Positions 1 to 7,568 of a DNA stretch of 64,000 bases are shown one piece after another; position 1 is the stretch's first letter, and the number at the start of each line of letters is the position of its first letter. Made by a program: the position numbers and the translations under genes. The notes below the pieces were generated by a model that saw only the letters and a list, made by a program, of their open reading frames with translations, did no database searches and had not been told where the DNA came from. The DNA lies in assembly GCF_050633145.1 (NCBI RefSeq), contig NZ_JBOEFY010000027.1, positions 62,001 to 126,000 of the forward strand. The letters run 5' to 3'. This DNA is from Kordia sp050633145 (lineage in GTDB: Bacteria > Bacteroidota > Bacteroidia > Flavobacteriales > Flavobacteriaceae).

Positions 1-1
1 A

Positions 2-298
2 TATTTTGAGGATTTTGAAGGTTTAATTTCGCTCTTGACTACATTTTTAGCAATTGATGGTGAAATTCATATCATTGACAGTCCTTTTTATACAACAGCT
101 GAAATTCCTACTGCAAAAGAACGGACCAAAGCCTATTATACAGAACTTGGTGTTCCAGAAATGGCAGCACATTATCACGCACATCACAAGAACTTTGTCA
201 AAAATTTTGATATCCTATATACATACAAACGAAATATTATACATAAGATTCTAGGTAAAAAAGATTCGCCCTTTTCTTGGTATGTATTAAAAGGGTAA
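2..298 (+). CDS. C-terminal part of a probable SAM-dependent methyltransferase (truncated by window edge)
   Basis: The frame is open to the left edge, so only about 98 residues are visible and the start is outside the window. The visible part contains ERTKAYYTELGVPEM followed by HYHAHH and a basic tail. From memory, small class I SAM methyltransferases of Bacteroidetes end in a similar Tyr-rich helix and a short strand pair, but the SAM-binding motifs are not in view, so the family call is an inference. It ends 29 bp before the next gene on the same strand, an SGNH hydrolase, and is probably co-transcribed with it. Confidence 0.6.
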   Translation, partial: YFEDFEGLISLLTTFLAIDGEIHIIDSPFYTTAEIPTAKERTKAYYTELGVPEMAAHYHAHHKNFVKNFDILYTYKRNIIHKILGKKDSPFSWYVLKG

Positions 299-327
299 GA
301 CAAATAAGAAATATAAAATCATCCAAC

Positions 328-1434
328 ATGAAGCTTTTTTCAAAACGATTCCTTAAAAAACTAGCATTCTCAGGAGTGGTAACACTTGTATTGTTGATTA
401 TTGCCGAAATTATACTTTCTGCACTACAAATTTTTCCAACTGATTATTATACAAATACACCAAATTCTGGTTTTGTTTGGGAAATTAATCCTGATGAAAT
501 CATCGGTATCGATCAAGACTCTGAAGTTATTTTTGATGAATTAGGCGCGCGTTCTATCTCAAATCACAAAGATGCTTCACATAAGATGATTGTTTTTGGA
601 GGAAGTACCGCAGCATGTTTTGCATTGACACAAGAAAAATCTTGGCCTGCCTTGGTTGAAAAAAAGTTAGGTGATCAGTATTGGGTTGGAAATTTTGGAC
701 GCCCTGGAAACAATAGCAGTCATCACGTATTGCAGTTTAAGCACATGCTTGAAAAACCTGAATTGAAAGACACGAAAACGGTATTGGTAATGCAAGGTGT
801 AAACGATTTGGTTGCGTATTTAATCTCTTCGGAACGTTATTTAAACATGCCTCAATTGAAACTAAAAAAGTTTGCATTTCAACACATTCCAGACGATCAT
901 TTATCATGGCATAGACGATTAACGTTATATAAATTAGCTTCGAGAGCAAAGAAAAACATTTTGTTCTATTTTAACCACAAAGACCATTTAACCAAAACAG
1001 TTTTAGACATTAGAGACTTAAGAAAGAAATCTAAAATTATTGAGGAATTGCCTGATTTAACTGCTGGTTTAACACGTTACGAAGCAAATGTTAAAGCTAT
1101 GATACAACTGGCAAAAGAAAAGAATGTCCGATTAGTTTTTGTCACACAAGCAACAATGTGGAAACCTAATTTAGAGCCACAATATGAAGAATTAATGCTT
1201 ACAAGCGGCTTTCAAAACAACGAAGCTTTTTATAGCACAACAGCATTGTATGGCGGAATGGAACTGTTTAACCAACGATTGAAAACTATTTGTGCGCAAA
1301 ACAACATTCCATGCATCGATTTGCAATTACCTAAAACGACAGCATCATTTTACGATGATTTTCACTTTAATGAATCGGGTGCAGAGTTAACCTCTGATCA
1401 AATTACGAAAGAGTTGAAAGTTATTTTGGAGTAA
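328..1434 (+). CDS. Membrane-anchored SGNH/GDSL-type hydrolase
   Basis: Protein of 368 residues. I take the ATG at 328 (MKLFSKRF) because the upstream in-frame ATG at 277 lies inside the preceding gene and would add a non-hydrophobic tail before the anchor. One hydrophobic segment at about residues 12-33 should anchor it in the inner membrane with the enzyme outside. SGNH blocks are visible in order: IVFGGSTAACFA (nucleophile Ser in GGST), NFGRPGNNSSHH (block II Gly/Asn), VMQGVNDLV (block III Asn), and DDFHFNESG near the end (block V Asp-x-x-His). Families with this layout hydrolyse or transfer acyl esters, often O-acetyl groups on glycans. It is the first of five such proteins in this region. 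The substrate is unknown. Confidence 0.85.
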   Translation: MKLFSKRFLKKLAFSGVVTLVLLIIAEIILSALQIFPTDYYTNTPNSGFVWEINPDEIIGIDQDSEVIFDELGARSISNHKDASHKMIVFGGSTAACFALTQEKSWPALVEKKLGDQYWVGNFGRPGNNSSHHVLQFKHMLEKPELKDTKTVLVMQGVNDLVAYLISSERYLNMPQLKLKKFAFQHIPDDHLSWHRRLTLYKLASRAKKNILFYFNHKDHLTKTVLDIRDLRKKSKIIEELPDLTAGLTRYEANVKAMIQLAKEKNVRLVFVTQATMWKPNLEPQYEELMLTSGFQNNEAFYSTTALYGGMELFNQRLKTICAQNNIPCIDLQLPKTTASFYDDFHFNESGAELTSDQITKELKVILE

Positions 1435-1456
1435 GCTTTGAACAGAGATTCATAGT

Positions 1457-1509
1457 ACTTCTCGATACAATTTTTCTTCATTACATTACGAAAAACCACT
1501 CGAAGTGAC
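1457..1509. repeat. Dispersed TCGA-type palindromic repeat, copy 1
   Basis: The stretch begins ACTTCTCGATACAATTTTT and ends ACTCGAAGTGAC, so its ends are near inverse complements around an AT-rich loop. Related copies with the same ends occur near 15993, 16082, 33019, 36229 and 36329, always between genes. It has no T-run typical of an intrinsic terminator, although folding of the transcript could still end or protect the mRNA of the SGNH gene just upstream. Confidence 0.6.
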
Positions 1510-1576
1510 GTTTTGTATATGAAACGTCTTTGCGAAAGTTTTGCTAGCACTGAGCGGAGTCGAAGTGCAAAAACTT

Positions 1577-1692
1577 GTGGCAATCTGTTTCTTAAGCTAC
1601 AGATTAGTTTGTCATTCTTTCTCGTAATAACGTATCAAAAAAATCTAAAGCAAAGCGTATCTAACATTCTAAGAGCGATAGCGTCTAAAAAC
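1577..1692. repeat. Degenerate TCTAA-rich repeat block shared with 16160-16430
   Basis: The 17-mer GTGGCAATCTGTTTCTT at 1577-1593 occurs again in inverted orientation at 16284-16300. It is followed in both places by short degenerate units of the type TCTAAnAnTCTAAgAGCnnnGCG. The block fills the space between convergent genes and runs up to the stop of the minus-strand radical SAM gene. I see no credible ORF in it. Confidence 0.5.
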
Positions 1693-3111
1693 CTAAGCAA
1701 GTTGTTGTTTCTTAAAGAATTTATCTACTATTTTCTTCTCTACAGGAACATTGAAATATTTATGTTTACAGCGCCATCTCGCTAGTAATTGCAATGGTTT
1801 ATAAATCCACTTTTGATTTGAATATGCAAATTTTAAATAGAACTTGAATTTTTCAAAGAAATCATACTTCTCTTTACTTACCCAAGGTCCAGATGAACCT
1901 ACAAAATCAAAATCGGACCATTCGTGAACGGTTTCTGGAAGCTTGTATCCTTCTTTCACCACATTATCCGTAATTGTAGTTCCTGGATAGGGTTTAAAAT
2001 AGAAAATTGGTGTATGAAAATTTGGATGCATACTATTTAAATCCAACGCAACTTTTACCGTTTCTTCAATACTTTTATCTGTTTCTTCTGGGAAACCAAC
2101 GATAAACGGGAATTGTACCGCAATACCTAAGTCTTTGCAACGTTCGGCACACATATATACCTGCTCAACTTTGATATCCTTTTTCAACCAATTCATCATT
2201 TCTTGCGAACCAGATTCTACTCCAATCAACAAACGTCTTAATCCAGATTTAGCACAGATTTTAAAATCTTCCACGGACATTCTTGAACCTTGATCGGCAC
2301 GCATTGTCGCTGCCCAAGTAATATTTAAGCCTTTCTCAATCATACGTTCCGAAATCTCAATAACTCGATCTCTGTATGTAAAATAGGTTTCATCTTGAAG
2401 ATTCAAATCTGTAAACTTATATTTTTTATGAAGTTCTGCTAATTTATTCACCATAATTTCTGGCGAAATAGCAGTCCATTTTCTATTATATACAAAAGGA
2501 TCGGCACAAAAAGTACATCTAAAATAGCAACCTGTAGAAGAAATATAATCAAGTTGTCGTCTCCCTTTCTTTTCAAAGTATTTTTCAACATCAATCAATT
2601 CGTAATTGATATCTGCAAACGTATCCATTGCTACAATCACACGTGGTGGATTTTTAATAATCTCACCTTCGTCATTTCGGTAACAAATTCCCTTTACGCC
2701 AGAAACATCCCCAGTAGTTGCATACGCCTCTACCAATTCTTTAAACGTATCTTCTCCTTGTCCTTGTGCAGTAACATCAATACAAATTTCATCTTTCAAG
2801 GTTTGTTTTGGAAACAAAGAAGTATGCCATCCGCCCCAAATTACAGGAATATCTTGGCGCATTTTTTTAACAGCTTGCGTCACAGACAAAGCATCTTTTA
2901 TAGGTCTTCCCGTTAACACAGTTGTACCAAAACACAAAGCCTCATCAATATGTTTATTAATGCTTTCTAAAGGATTTTTATCAATACGACCATCAACAAT
3001 GATGACTTCATATTTCTCAGGATCGAGAACAGATCCAATTGCCAACAAGGCAAGCGGCATATCAAAAAATACGGCTATTGGATTGTACAATAAGATTTTA
3101 TGCTTTTTCAA
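1693..3111 (-). CDS. B12-binding domain radical SAM protein
   Basis: Protein of 472 residues. Residues 1-140 look like a cobalamin-binding Rossmann domain (ILLYNPIAVFFDMPLALLAIGSVL, later VIWGGWHTSLFP), although the classic DxHxxG cobalamin motif is not seen. Around residue 200 the radical SAM cluster motif CYFRCTFC (CX3CX2C) follows, then the TIM-barrel part with GVESGSQEMM and FIVGFPEET. This layout is typical of the large B12-dependent radical SAM class that includes methylases and lipid or glycan modifying enzymes. It is followed on the same strand by nothing until the repeat block; upstream, 30 bp away, is a GT2 gene that is probably in the same operon. A homologue with the same layout lies at 30785-32305. 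The substrate cannot be read from sequence. Confidence 0.88.
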   Translation of the reverse strand: MKKHKILLYNPIAVFFDMPLALLAIGSVLDPEKYEVIIVDGRIDKNPLESINKHIDEALCFGTTVLTGRPIKDALSVTQAVKKMRQDIPVIWGGWHTSLFPKQTLKDEICIDVTAQGQGEDTFKELVEAYATTGDVSGVKGICYRNDEGEIIKNPPRVIVAMDTFADINYELIDVEKYFEKKGRRQLDYISSTGCYFRCTFCADPFVYNRKWTAISPEIMVNKLAELHKKYKFTDLNLQDETYFTYRDRVIEISERMIEKGLNITWAATMRADQGSRMSVEDFKICAKSGLRRLLIGVESGSQEMMNWLKKDIKVEQVYMCAERCKDLGIAVQFPFIVGFPEETDKSIEETVKVALDLNSMHPNFHTPIFYFKPYPGTTITDNVVKEGYKLPETVHEWSDFDFVGSSGPWVSKEKYDFFEKFKFYLKFAYSNQKWIYKPLQLLARWRCKHKYFNVPVEKKIVDKFFKKQQLA

Positions 3112-3141
3112 ATCGGGCGATTTTTTTATAAAGATACTTAA

Positions 3142-3882
3142 CTATTTGAATATTTTGAATGACTTTATTTTCTTTTTGTGTAAAAAGTATTGAATTGAGA
3201 CCTTTAAAACTCCTAAACCATAGGTAACACTGCGTTGAAAATTGATCGATGAACTTTCGCTAGAATAGGTTGTTGGACAGGTAATTTCAGCAATTTCAAA
3301 ACCTTTATTAAATATTTGACACAACATTTGATTGTCGAAAATAAAATCGTCAGAATTATGTTCTAAAGCTAGTGAATTCAACACTTCTTTTGAAAATGCT
3401 CGGAATCCTGTATGATATTCAGATAATTTCTGATTGATGACAATATTCTGAAACAAGGTTAAAAAACGATTGGCAATATATTTATACATTGGCATACCAC
3501 CGCGCAATGCTCCTTTTCCCAAAATTCGTGATCCCATTACAACAGGATATACATCATTTGCGATTAAATACGCCATAGAATGCACCAACTTTGGTGTGTA
3601 TTGATAATCTGGATGCAGCATTATTACAATATCGCCTCCTAACGATAATGCCTTTTTATAACAGCTCTTTTGATTAGCTCCGTATCCTTTATTTTTATCG
3701 TGTTTCACTACATGTTCAATTCCTAACTCCTTTGCAACTCGTATGGTTTCATCGGTACTATGATCGTCTACCAATACAACTTCATCCACAATATCAAACG
3801 GGATTTCGTTGTAGGTTTTTTGCAAAGTTTCCGAAGCATTGTATGCAGGAAGTACAATAATTACTTTTTTGGAGTTTATCAT
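3142..3882 (-). CDS. Family 2 glycosyltransferase (dolichol-phosphate-sugar synthase-like)
   Basis: Protein of 246 residues starting MINSKKVIIVLPAYNASET. The GT-A features are visible: IVLPAYNASETL at the N-terminus, VVLVDDHSTDET (nucleotide-binding DD), then IVIMLHPDYQY with the HPD/D-x-D position, and GFRAFSKEVL, a signature of DPM1-like enzymes. The C-terminal part has no strong membrane segment apart from a weak one near residue 225. Such enzymes charge a polyprenyl phosphate with a sugar, which membrane GT39-like transferases then use. A GT39-like gene starts divergently right next to it, which fits such a pair. It lies directly upstream of the radical SAM gene on the minus strand. Confidence 0.88.
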   Translation of the reverse strand: MINSKKVIIVLPAYNASETLQKTYNEIPFDIVDEVVLVDDHSTDETIRVAKELGIEHVVKHDKNKGYGANQKSCYKKALSLGGDIVIMLHPDYQYTPKLVHSMAYLIANDVYPVVMGSRILGKGALRGGMPMYKYIANRFLTLFQNIVINQKLSEYHTGFRAFSKEVLNSLALEHNSDDFIFDNQMLCQIFNKGFEIAEITCPTTYSSESSSINFQRSVTYGLGVLKVSIQYFLHKKKIKSFKIFK

Positions 3883-5416
3883 GAATTTTATCTTAATTGC
3901 GCATAAAACACAAAAAATATTCCTAATTTTTTACGATCGACAATTTAACAACTATATTTATATACGCAAAACAAAACTAGCATTGAAATTACAAAAATTC
4001 ACCGCACCTTTTTCTCAGAATTTAATCCTGTTCATCATTCCATTTTTCTTTATCACAGTATTGGGAATTATAGGTTTTGATGGTTTGTACGGACAAGATT
4101 CTTATGAATATTTACGCTACACAAATGCTATTCAAGAATATATGACAGATGGTGTACATCCTGGGAATTATTTTTGGCCAGTTTTATACCCAACTTTAGG
4201 AAGCCTACTTGGTTTTATTTTTGGAAGCGCACTTGCTTTACAATTGATTAGCTGCATTAGTTTTTCAATTGCCTGTGTGTATATTTTAAAAACGATTCGA
4301 CTTTTATATCCGAAAGCTTCCTATCACTTTTTCTATGTATTGATTTTTGCAGTTTTCTGTCCGTTTCTACTTAAGATGGGACTTATAGTTATGTCTGATG
4401 CATTAACGTTAGTTTTTGTTGTTTTATCATTCTATTTTTTCTTTAAATCGTATCATAAAAAAACAAGCCTTACTCCTATTTTTATCTTTGCAACTTGTGC
4501 GTTAATGACGCGTTATGCTTCATTATTCATCACTTTTCCAATCATTATATATGCATTGTATTTAGTGTGGGAACGAAAAAAGTTTGTACAATTAATCATA
4601 GCAACTTTAGTAAGTGTTGTTGCGGCAATTCCGTTTCTTATTTTTCAATGGGGCGCATTGTTTGAAGCATCTTCGAATTACTTTTTACAAATTTGGTCCG
4701 TTGGTAATTATTTCAAATCGAGTTTTACAACTCAAGATGGCACAACAACTTATATGTTTCCCAATTTGATTCATGCATTGTCTGTGTTTTTTCATCCCGG
4801 ATTTATCTTTATTGGAAGTGTTTTAAGTTTGATAACGCTTAAAAACTACAAATCACTCTTTACATTCACTCAAAAGATACTATTGATTTGTAGCGGATTG
4901 TATATTCTATTTTTAGCAGGAATTCCGTTTCAAAATCCACGAATTATTGGCTTGGTATTTCCGCTCATTTTAATCTTATTATTTCCTGCATTTTCCAAAC
5001 TGATAGAAATAAAACTAATCAAACGTTTTTTAGTTCCAATTGCTGTAGTTTCTATTGCATTGCAACTCACATTTTTCGCAATCACATTCAAACTTATCTT
5101 TACGCGTACCATTATAGAAAAAGAATTGGCAACCATGATTCAGCCTTATCAAGGCGAGACTTTATATAGTTTCGATGTAGATTTAGCAATGGAAGGTCGC
5201 GGATTGGATTTTGAATTTAAAAATCTATATTTAGAACGATACGAGAACTTTCTACCAAACGATTTAATTTTGTTTGATCCAGCGCGTTACGAAGTGCAAT
5301 GGAAAGGCAAAACGCCCATGCAAAACTGGGAATTTATTGAGCAAAATTATCAATTAAAAGTATTAGAAACTCATTCACAGGGATGGAAATTGTATCAGAT
5401 CTTATCTGAAAAGTAA
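3881..5416 (+). CDS. Multi-pass membrane glycosyltransferase, GT39/ArnT-like
   Basis: About 511 residues with roughly ten to twelve hydrophobic segments after residue 45. FDGLYGQDSYEYLRY in the first outer loop supplies the acidic residue expected for GT-C enzymes that use polyprenyl-phosphate sugars. The soluble C-terminal part (about the last 80 residues) follows the last membrane segment, as usual for this fold. The start is uncertain: ATG 3881 overlaps the divergent GT2 gene start by two bases and gives an unusual basic N-terminus; a TTG at 3983 downstream of a TATATTTA sequence (3953-3960) would give 477 residues and start just before the first membrane segment. The substrate is unknown. 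Confidence 0.8.
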   Translation: MNFILIAHKTQKIFLIFYDRQFNNYIYIRKTKLALKLQKFTAPFSQNLILFIIPFFFITVLGIIGFDGLYGQDSYEYLRYTNAIQEYMTDGVHPGNYFWPVLYPTLGSLLGFIFGSALALQLISCISFSIACVYILKTIRLLYPKASYHFFYVLIFAVFCPFLLKMGLIVMSDALTLVFVVLSFYFFFKSYHKKTSLTPIFIFATCALMTRYASLFITFPIIIYALYLVWERKKFVQLIIATLVSVVAAIPFLIFQWGALFEASSNYFLQIWSVGNYFKSSFTTQDGTTTYMFPNLIHALSVFFHPGFIFIGSVLSLITLKNYKSLFTFTQKILLICSGLYILFLAGIPFQNPRIIGLVFPLILILLFPAFSKLIEIKLIKRFLVPIAVVSIALQLTFFAITFKLIFTRTIIEKELATMIQPYQGETLYSFDVDLAMEGRGLDFEFKNLYLERYENFLPNDLILFDPARYEVQWKGKTPMQNWEFIEQNYQLKVLETHSQGWKLYQILSEK

Positions 5417-5616
5417 TTCTTCAAACACATACAATACTACTATTCGCTTTTAATTTTATTCACCTCAACTCAAAGCTGAAACTCTTGAGGTTATCAAAAC
5501 CATAACATACTACAAGTCGTTTATAACATTGCTCCTGTCGTCTGTAGCATTTTTCACATATGACTATGGTTGACACTATACTTTTATGTCAATTATAAAC
5601 CAAAAATCATACGATT

Positions 5617-6735
5617 ATGAAACAAAAAGTAACTGTAACTACAGCAGAGAAAGACCTACAAAACACTGATGTAAGTTTAAACGGAACGTACCCATGGAAC
5701 AGTATTTACACAAATTTGTTGCGAAGCAATGAGTTTTCTGCCTGGGGAAATTGGAGTCTGAATCCAAATATAAAAATTGGACTTACAGGTATTTTGAATC
5801 CGCATACAGGAACATTTGATGCAACGGGAGATACACTTCCATTGGGAGAAGAAGATATTGAAAGCTTAACAAGAGCCGATTTATGGAAAGTACAATCAGA
5901 TCACATGAAACAAACAAGTACGAATGTTGATGTTACTGTTGCAGGAGGTGAAACGGAAGCAGGTACTAAACTGAGTTGGACGTTTGGCAGAAAACGATCT
6001 GTATTGTCAAAATTTGTACGTAGTAAAGATGTAAGTATGCTATCGCCCATTACATTGCTTGAAAACAATATGAGTTGGTTGAAAGAGCAAGCTGACGATC
6101 TTGGCATGACAAACCATGAAGGCATAACGCAAAGTTTTTGTGTAGTTACAAAGGTATACTATGCAAGTAGTGGATTGAATGTAGGCGCTGAATCAGAAGA
6201 TACTACATTTTCTTTGTCAGGAACTGTAGAAGGTATGACAGGAATGTTTACACCATCAGTATCAGCAAGTGCAGGATACACTTCTGAAGAGTATACAAAA
6301 ACTGTAGATAAACATTTGTGCCCAGTAGGACCTAACGCAACAGCTTCTTATGAAGTGCCTGTAGGATTCGAAGTAGCATCATTTGACGGTACTATTGTAA
6401 TGCCAAAATGGACACATAAGTTTGAGAAGTTAAACTTAGCAGTAGATAATCATTATGGAGGCACATATATTGCTGATTCTACATTAACGTATGAGGTAGA
6501 CGGTGAGGTTATTGAGGAAACAAGATCTACATGGGGCGGAGATACAAGTCATTATCTGATTCCGTTGAATGCAACTAATTTACAATTAAAAATAGATTTT
6601 GAAGCTAGTGGTGATGTAGAGTATCACTTTAATTGGAATAATCCGTTGGTGCAATGGCCATCGGGAAGTAGAAGAATAAAAATGACAGGTGTATGGCCGT
6701 GGAAACCTAAAGCTATTGATTTAGAGGCTTCATAA
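5617..6735 (+). CDS. Beta-rich protein of unknown family; possible gasdermin-like pore-forming pattern
   Basis: Protein of 372 residues without signal peptide, lipobox or membrane helix. I do not recognise it by name. The middle part is rich in alternating polar/nonpolar strands (residues 95-250) with a helix LENNMSWLKEQADDLG, then SFCVVTKVYYASS, a Gly/Ser-rich hairpin-like stretch, and TASYEVPVGFEVASFDG. This order resembles the N-terminal domain of animal gasdermins (helix, then a C-V-V-T strand, amphipathic hairpin, then a strand with an aliphatic-Pro and A-F/Y-x-V pattern). That is only a visual comparison. The last 100 residues form another beta-rich segment with several Trp. The gene stands alone, 200 bp after the GT gene, and a hairpin follows the stop. 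An unrelated beta-sandwich or lectin-like protein is an alternative. Confidence 0.75.
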   Translation: MKQKVTVTTAEKDLQNTDVSLNGTYPWNSIYTNLLRSNEFSAWGNWSLNPNIKIGLTGILNPHTGTFDATGDTLPLGEEDIESLTRADLWKVQSDHMKQTSTNVDVTVAGGETEAGTKLSWTFGRKRSVLSKFVRSKDVSMLSPITLLENNMSWLKEQADDLGMTNHEGITQSFCVVTKVYYASSGLNVGAESEDTTFSLSGTVEGMTGMFTPSVSASAGYTSEEYTKTVDKHLCPVGPNATASYEVPVGFEVASFDGTIVMPKWTHKFEKLNLAVDNHYGGTYIADSTLTYEVDGEVIEETRSTWGGDTSHYLIPLNATNLQLKIDFEASGDVEYHFNWNNPLVQWPSGSRRIKMTGVWPWKPKAIDLEAS

Positions 6736-6772
6736 TTTTCACAAAAGGTATTTAGTAAAACGATGATGATAT

Positions 6773-6803
6773 GAGGCTGTGTTAAAATTTTTAATGCAGC
6801 CTC
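6773..6803. terminator. Hairpin between convergent genes (weak terminator candidate)
   Basis: GAGGCTG (6773-6779) and CAGCCTC (6797-6803) are perfect inverse complements, with an A/T-rich interior that can also pair (TTAAAA with TTTTAA). It lies between the stop of the plus-strand gene and the stop of the minus-strand response regulator, where a two-way terminator is expected. There is no clean T-run on either side, so the call is tentative. Confidence 0.4.
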
Positions 6804-6814
6804 TATGTTATATG

Positions 6815-7543
6815 CTATTTTATAATTTTATACTTATCAAAAAAAGCTGCTTTATACGCTCTGCCTAGCGTAATGGTTTTGTCATTTTGTAAAATAATTA
6901 AGTTATCGTTAGGATGTACTTCTTTTATCATGTTACAATTGATGACGTAATTACGATGAACCTTAATGAAGGTACTTGGCGATAGTATATTGAGAAAGTC
7001 TTTTAATGATATTTGTGAGATGAAAGAATTTGTTGCTGTATGTATATTGCAATATCTACCTTCTACTTCTATGTAAATAATATCGTTTTGCGTTACTTTA
7101 TAAAAGACATTCTGTTTTTTAAAAAAGAAAGGTGTTTCTATATTGGATAGATCATTTTTCCTAGCATTATTTTTTTCTAATATTAATTCAATGGTGTATG
7201 CTAATTCTTGTTCATTAAAGGGTTTTAGTAAAAAACCATACGGATTTGTGATTTTCGCAGCTTCAAAAACTGAGCGATCAGAACTTCCCGTAAGAAAGAG
7301 AAAAGGAATAGATTGTGAGGTATCTTTTGCAACTGTTTTGGCAAACGTAATACCTTCATGTCTTCCATGTATATAAATATCAATGATAAGAAAGTCAAAA
7401 TTTTTAGCCGCAAACATTTCTAATGCTTCATGTAGTGTGCTCGCTCTATCAGTAGTGAAATTTTGAGCTTCTAAACTTTCTTTTAAGATGGAAGCTTCAA
7501 AATCGTCATCTTCTAAAATGAGTATGCGTATCGTATCTGACAT
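6815..7543 (-). CDS. LytTR-type response regulator
   Basis: Protein of 242 residues. The N-terminal 125 residues are a CheY-like receiver: ILILEDDDFEAS gives the acidic pocket, FLIIDIYIHG carries the phospho-acceptor Asp, FLFLTGSSD the conserved Thr, and GFLLKPFNEQE the Lys-Pro. Residues 140-242 form a LytTR DNA-binding domain (IIYIEVEGRYCNIHT, FIKVHRNYVINCNMIKEV). It lies 25 bp downstream of the TPR sensor kinase on the same strand, so the two most probably form one two-component system. LytTR proteins bind paired direct repeats; I could not assign the target. The convergent gene at 5617 is a neighbour but nothing shows it to be a target. Confidence 0.93.
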   Translation of the reverse strand: MSDTIRILILEDDDFEASILKESLEAQNFTTDRASTLHEALEMFAAKNFDFLIIDIYIHGRHEGITFAKTVAKDTSQSIPFLFLTGSSDRSVFEAAKITNPYGFLLKPFNEQELAYTIELILEKNNARKNDLSNIETPFFFKKQNVFYKVTQNDIIYIEVEGRYCNIHTATNSFISQISLKDFLNILSPSTFIKVHRNYVINCNMIKEVHPNDNLIILQNDKTITLGRAYKAAFFDKYKIIK

Positions 7544-7568
7544 GGTTAATGAGTTTATATAATTGGCT

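Noticed and set aside
1513..1785. Open frame of 90 residues on the plus strand
   Set aside because: It runs through the degenerate repeat block and over the 3' end of the minus-strand radical SAM gene, and its composition is not protein-like.
2554..2916. Open frame of 120 residues on the plus strand
   Set aside because: It lies fully inside the minus-strand radical SAM gene with its motifs; it is a shadow.
5461..5492. Hairpin ACCTCAA ... TTGAGGT after the GT-C gene
   Set aside because: The loop is 16 bp and no T-run follows; not enough to call a terminator.
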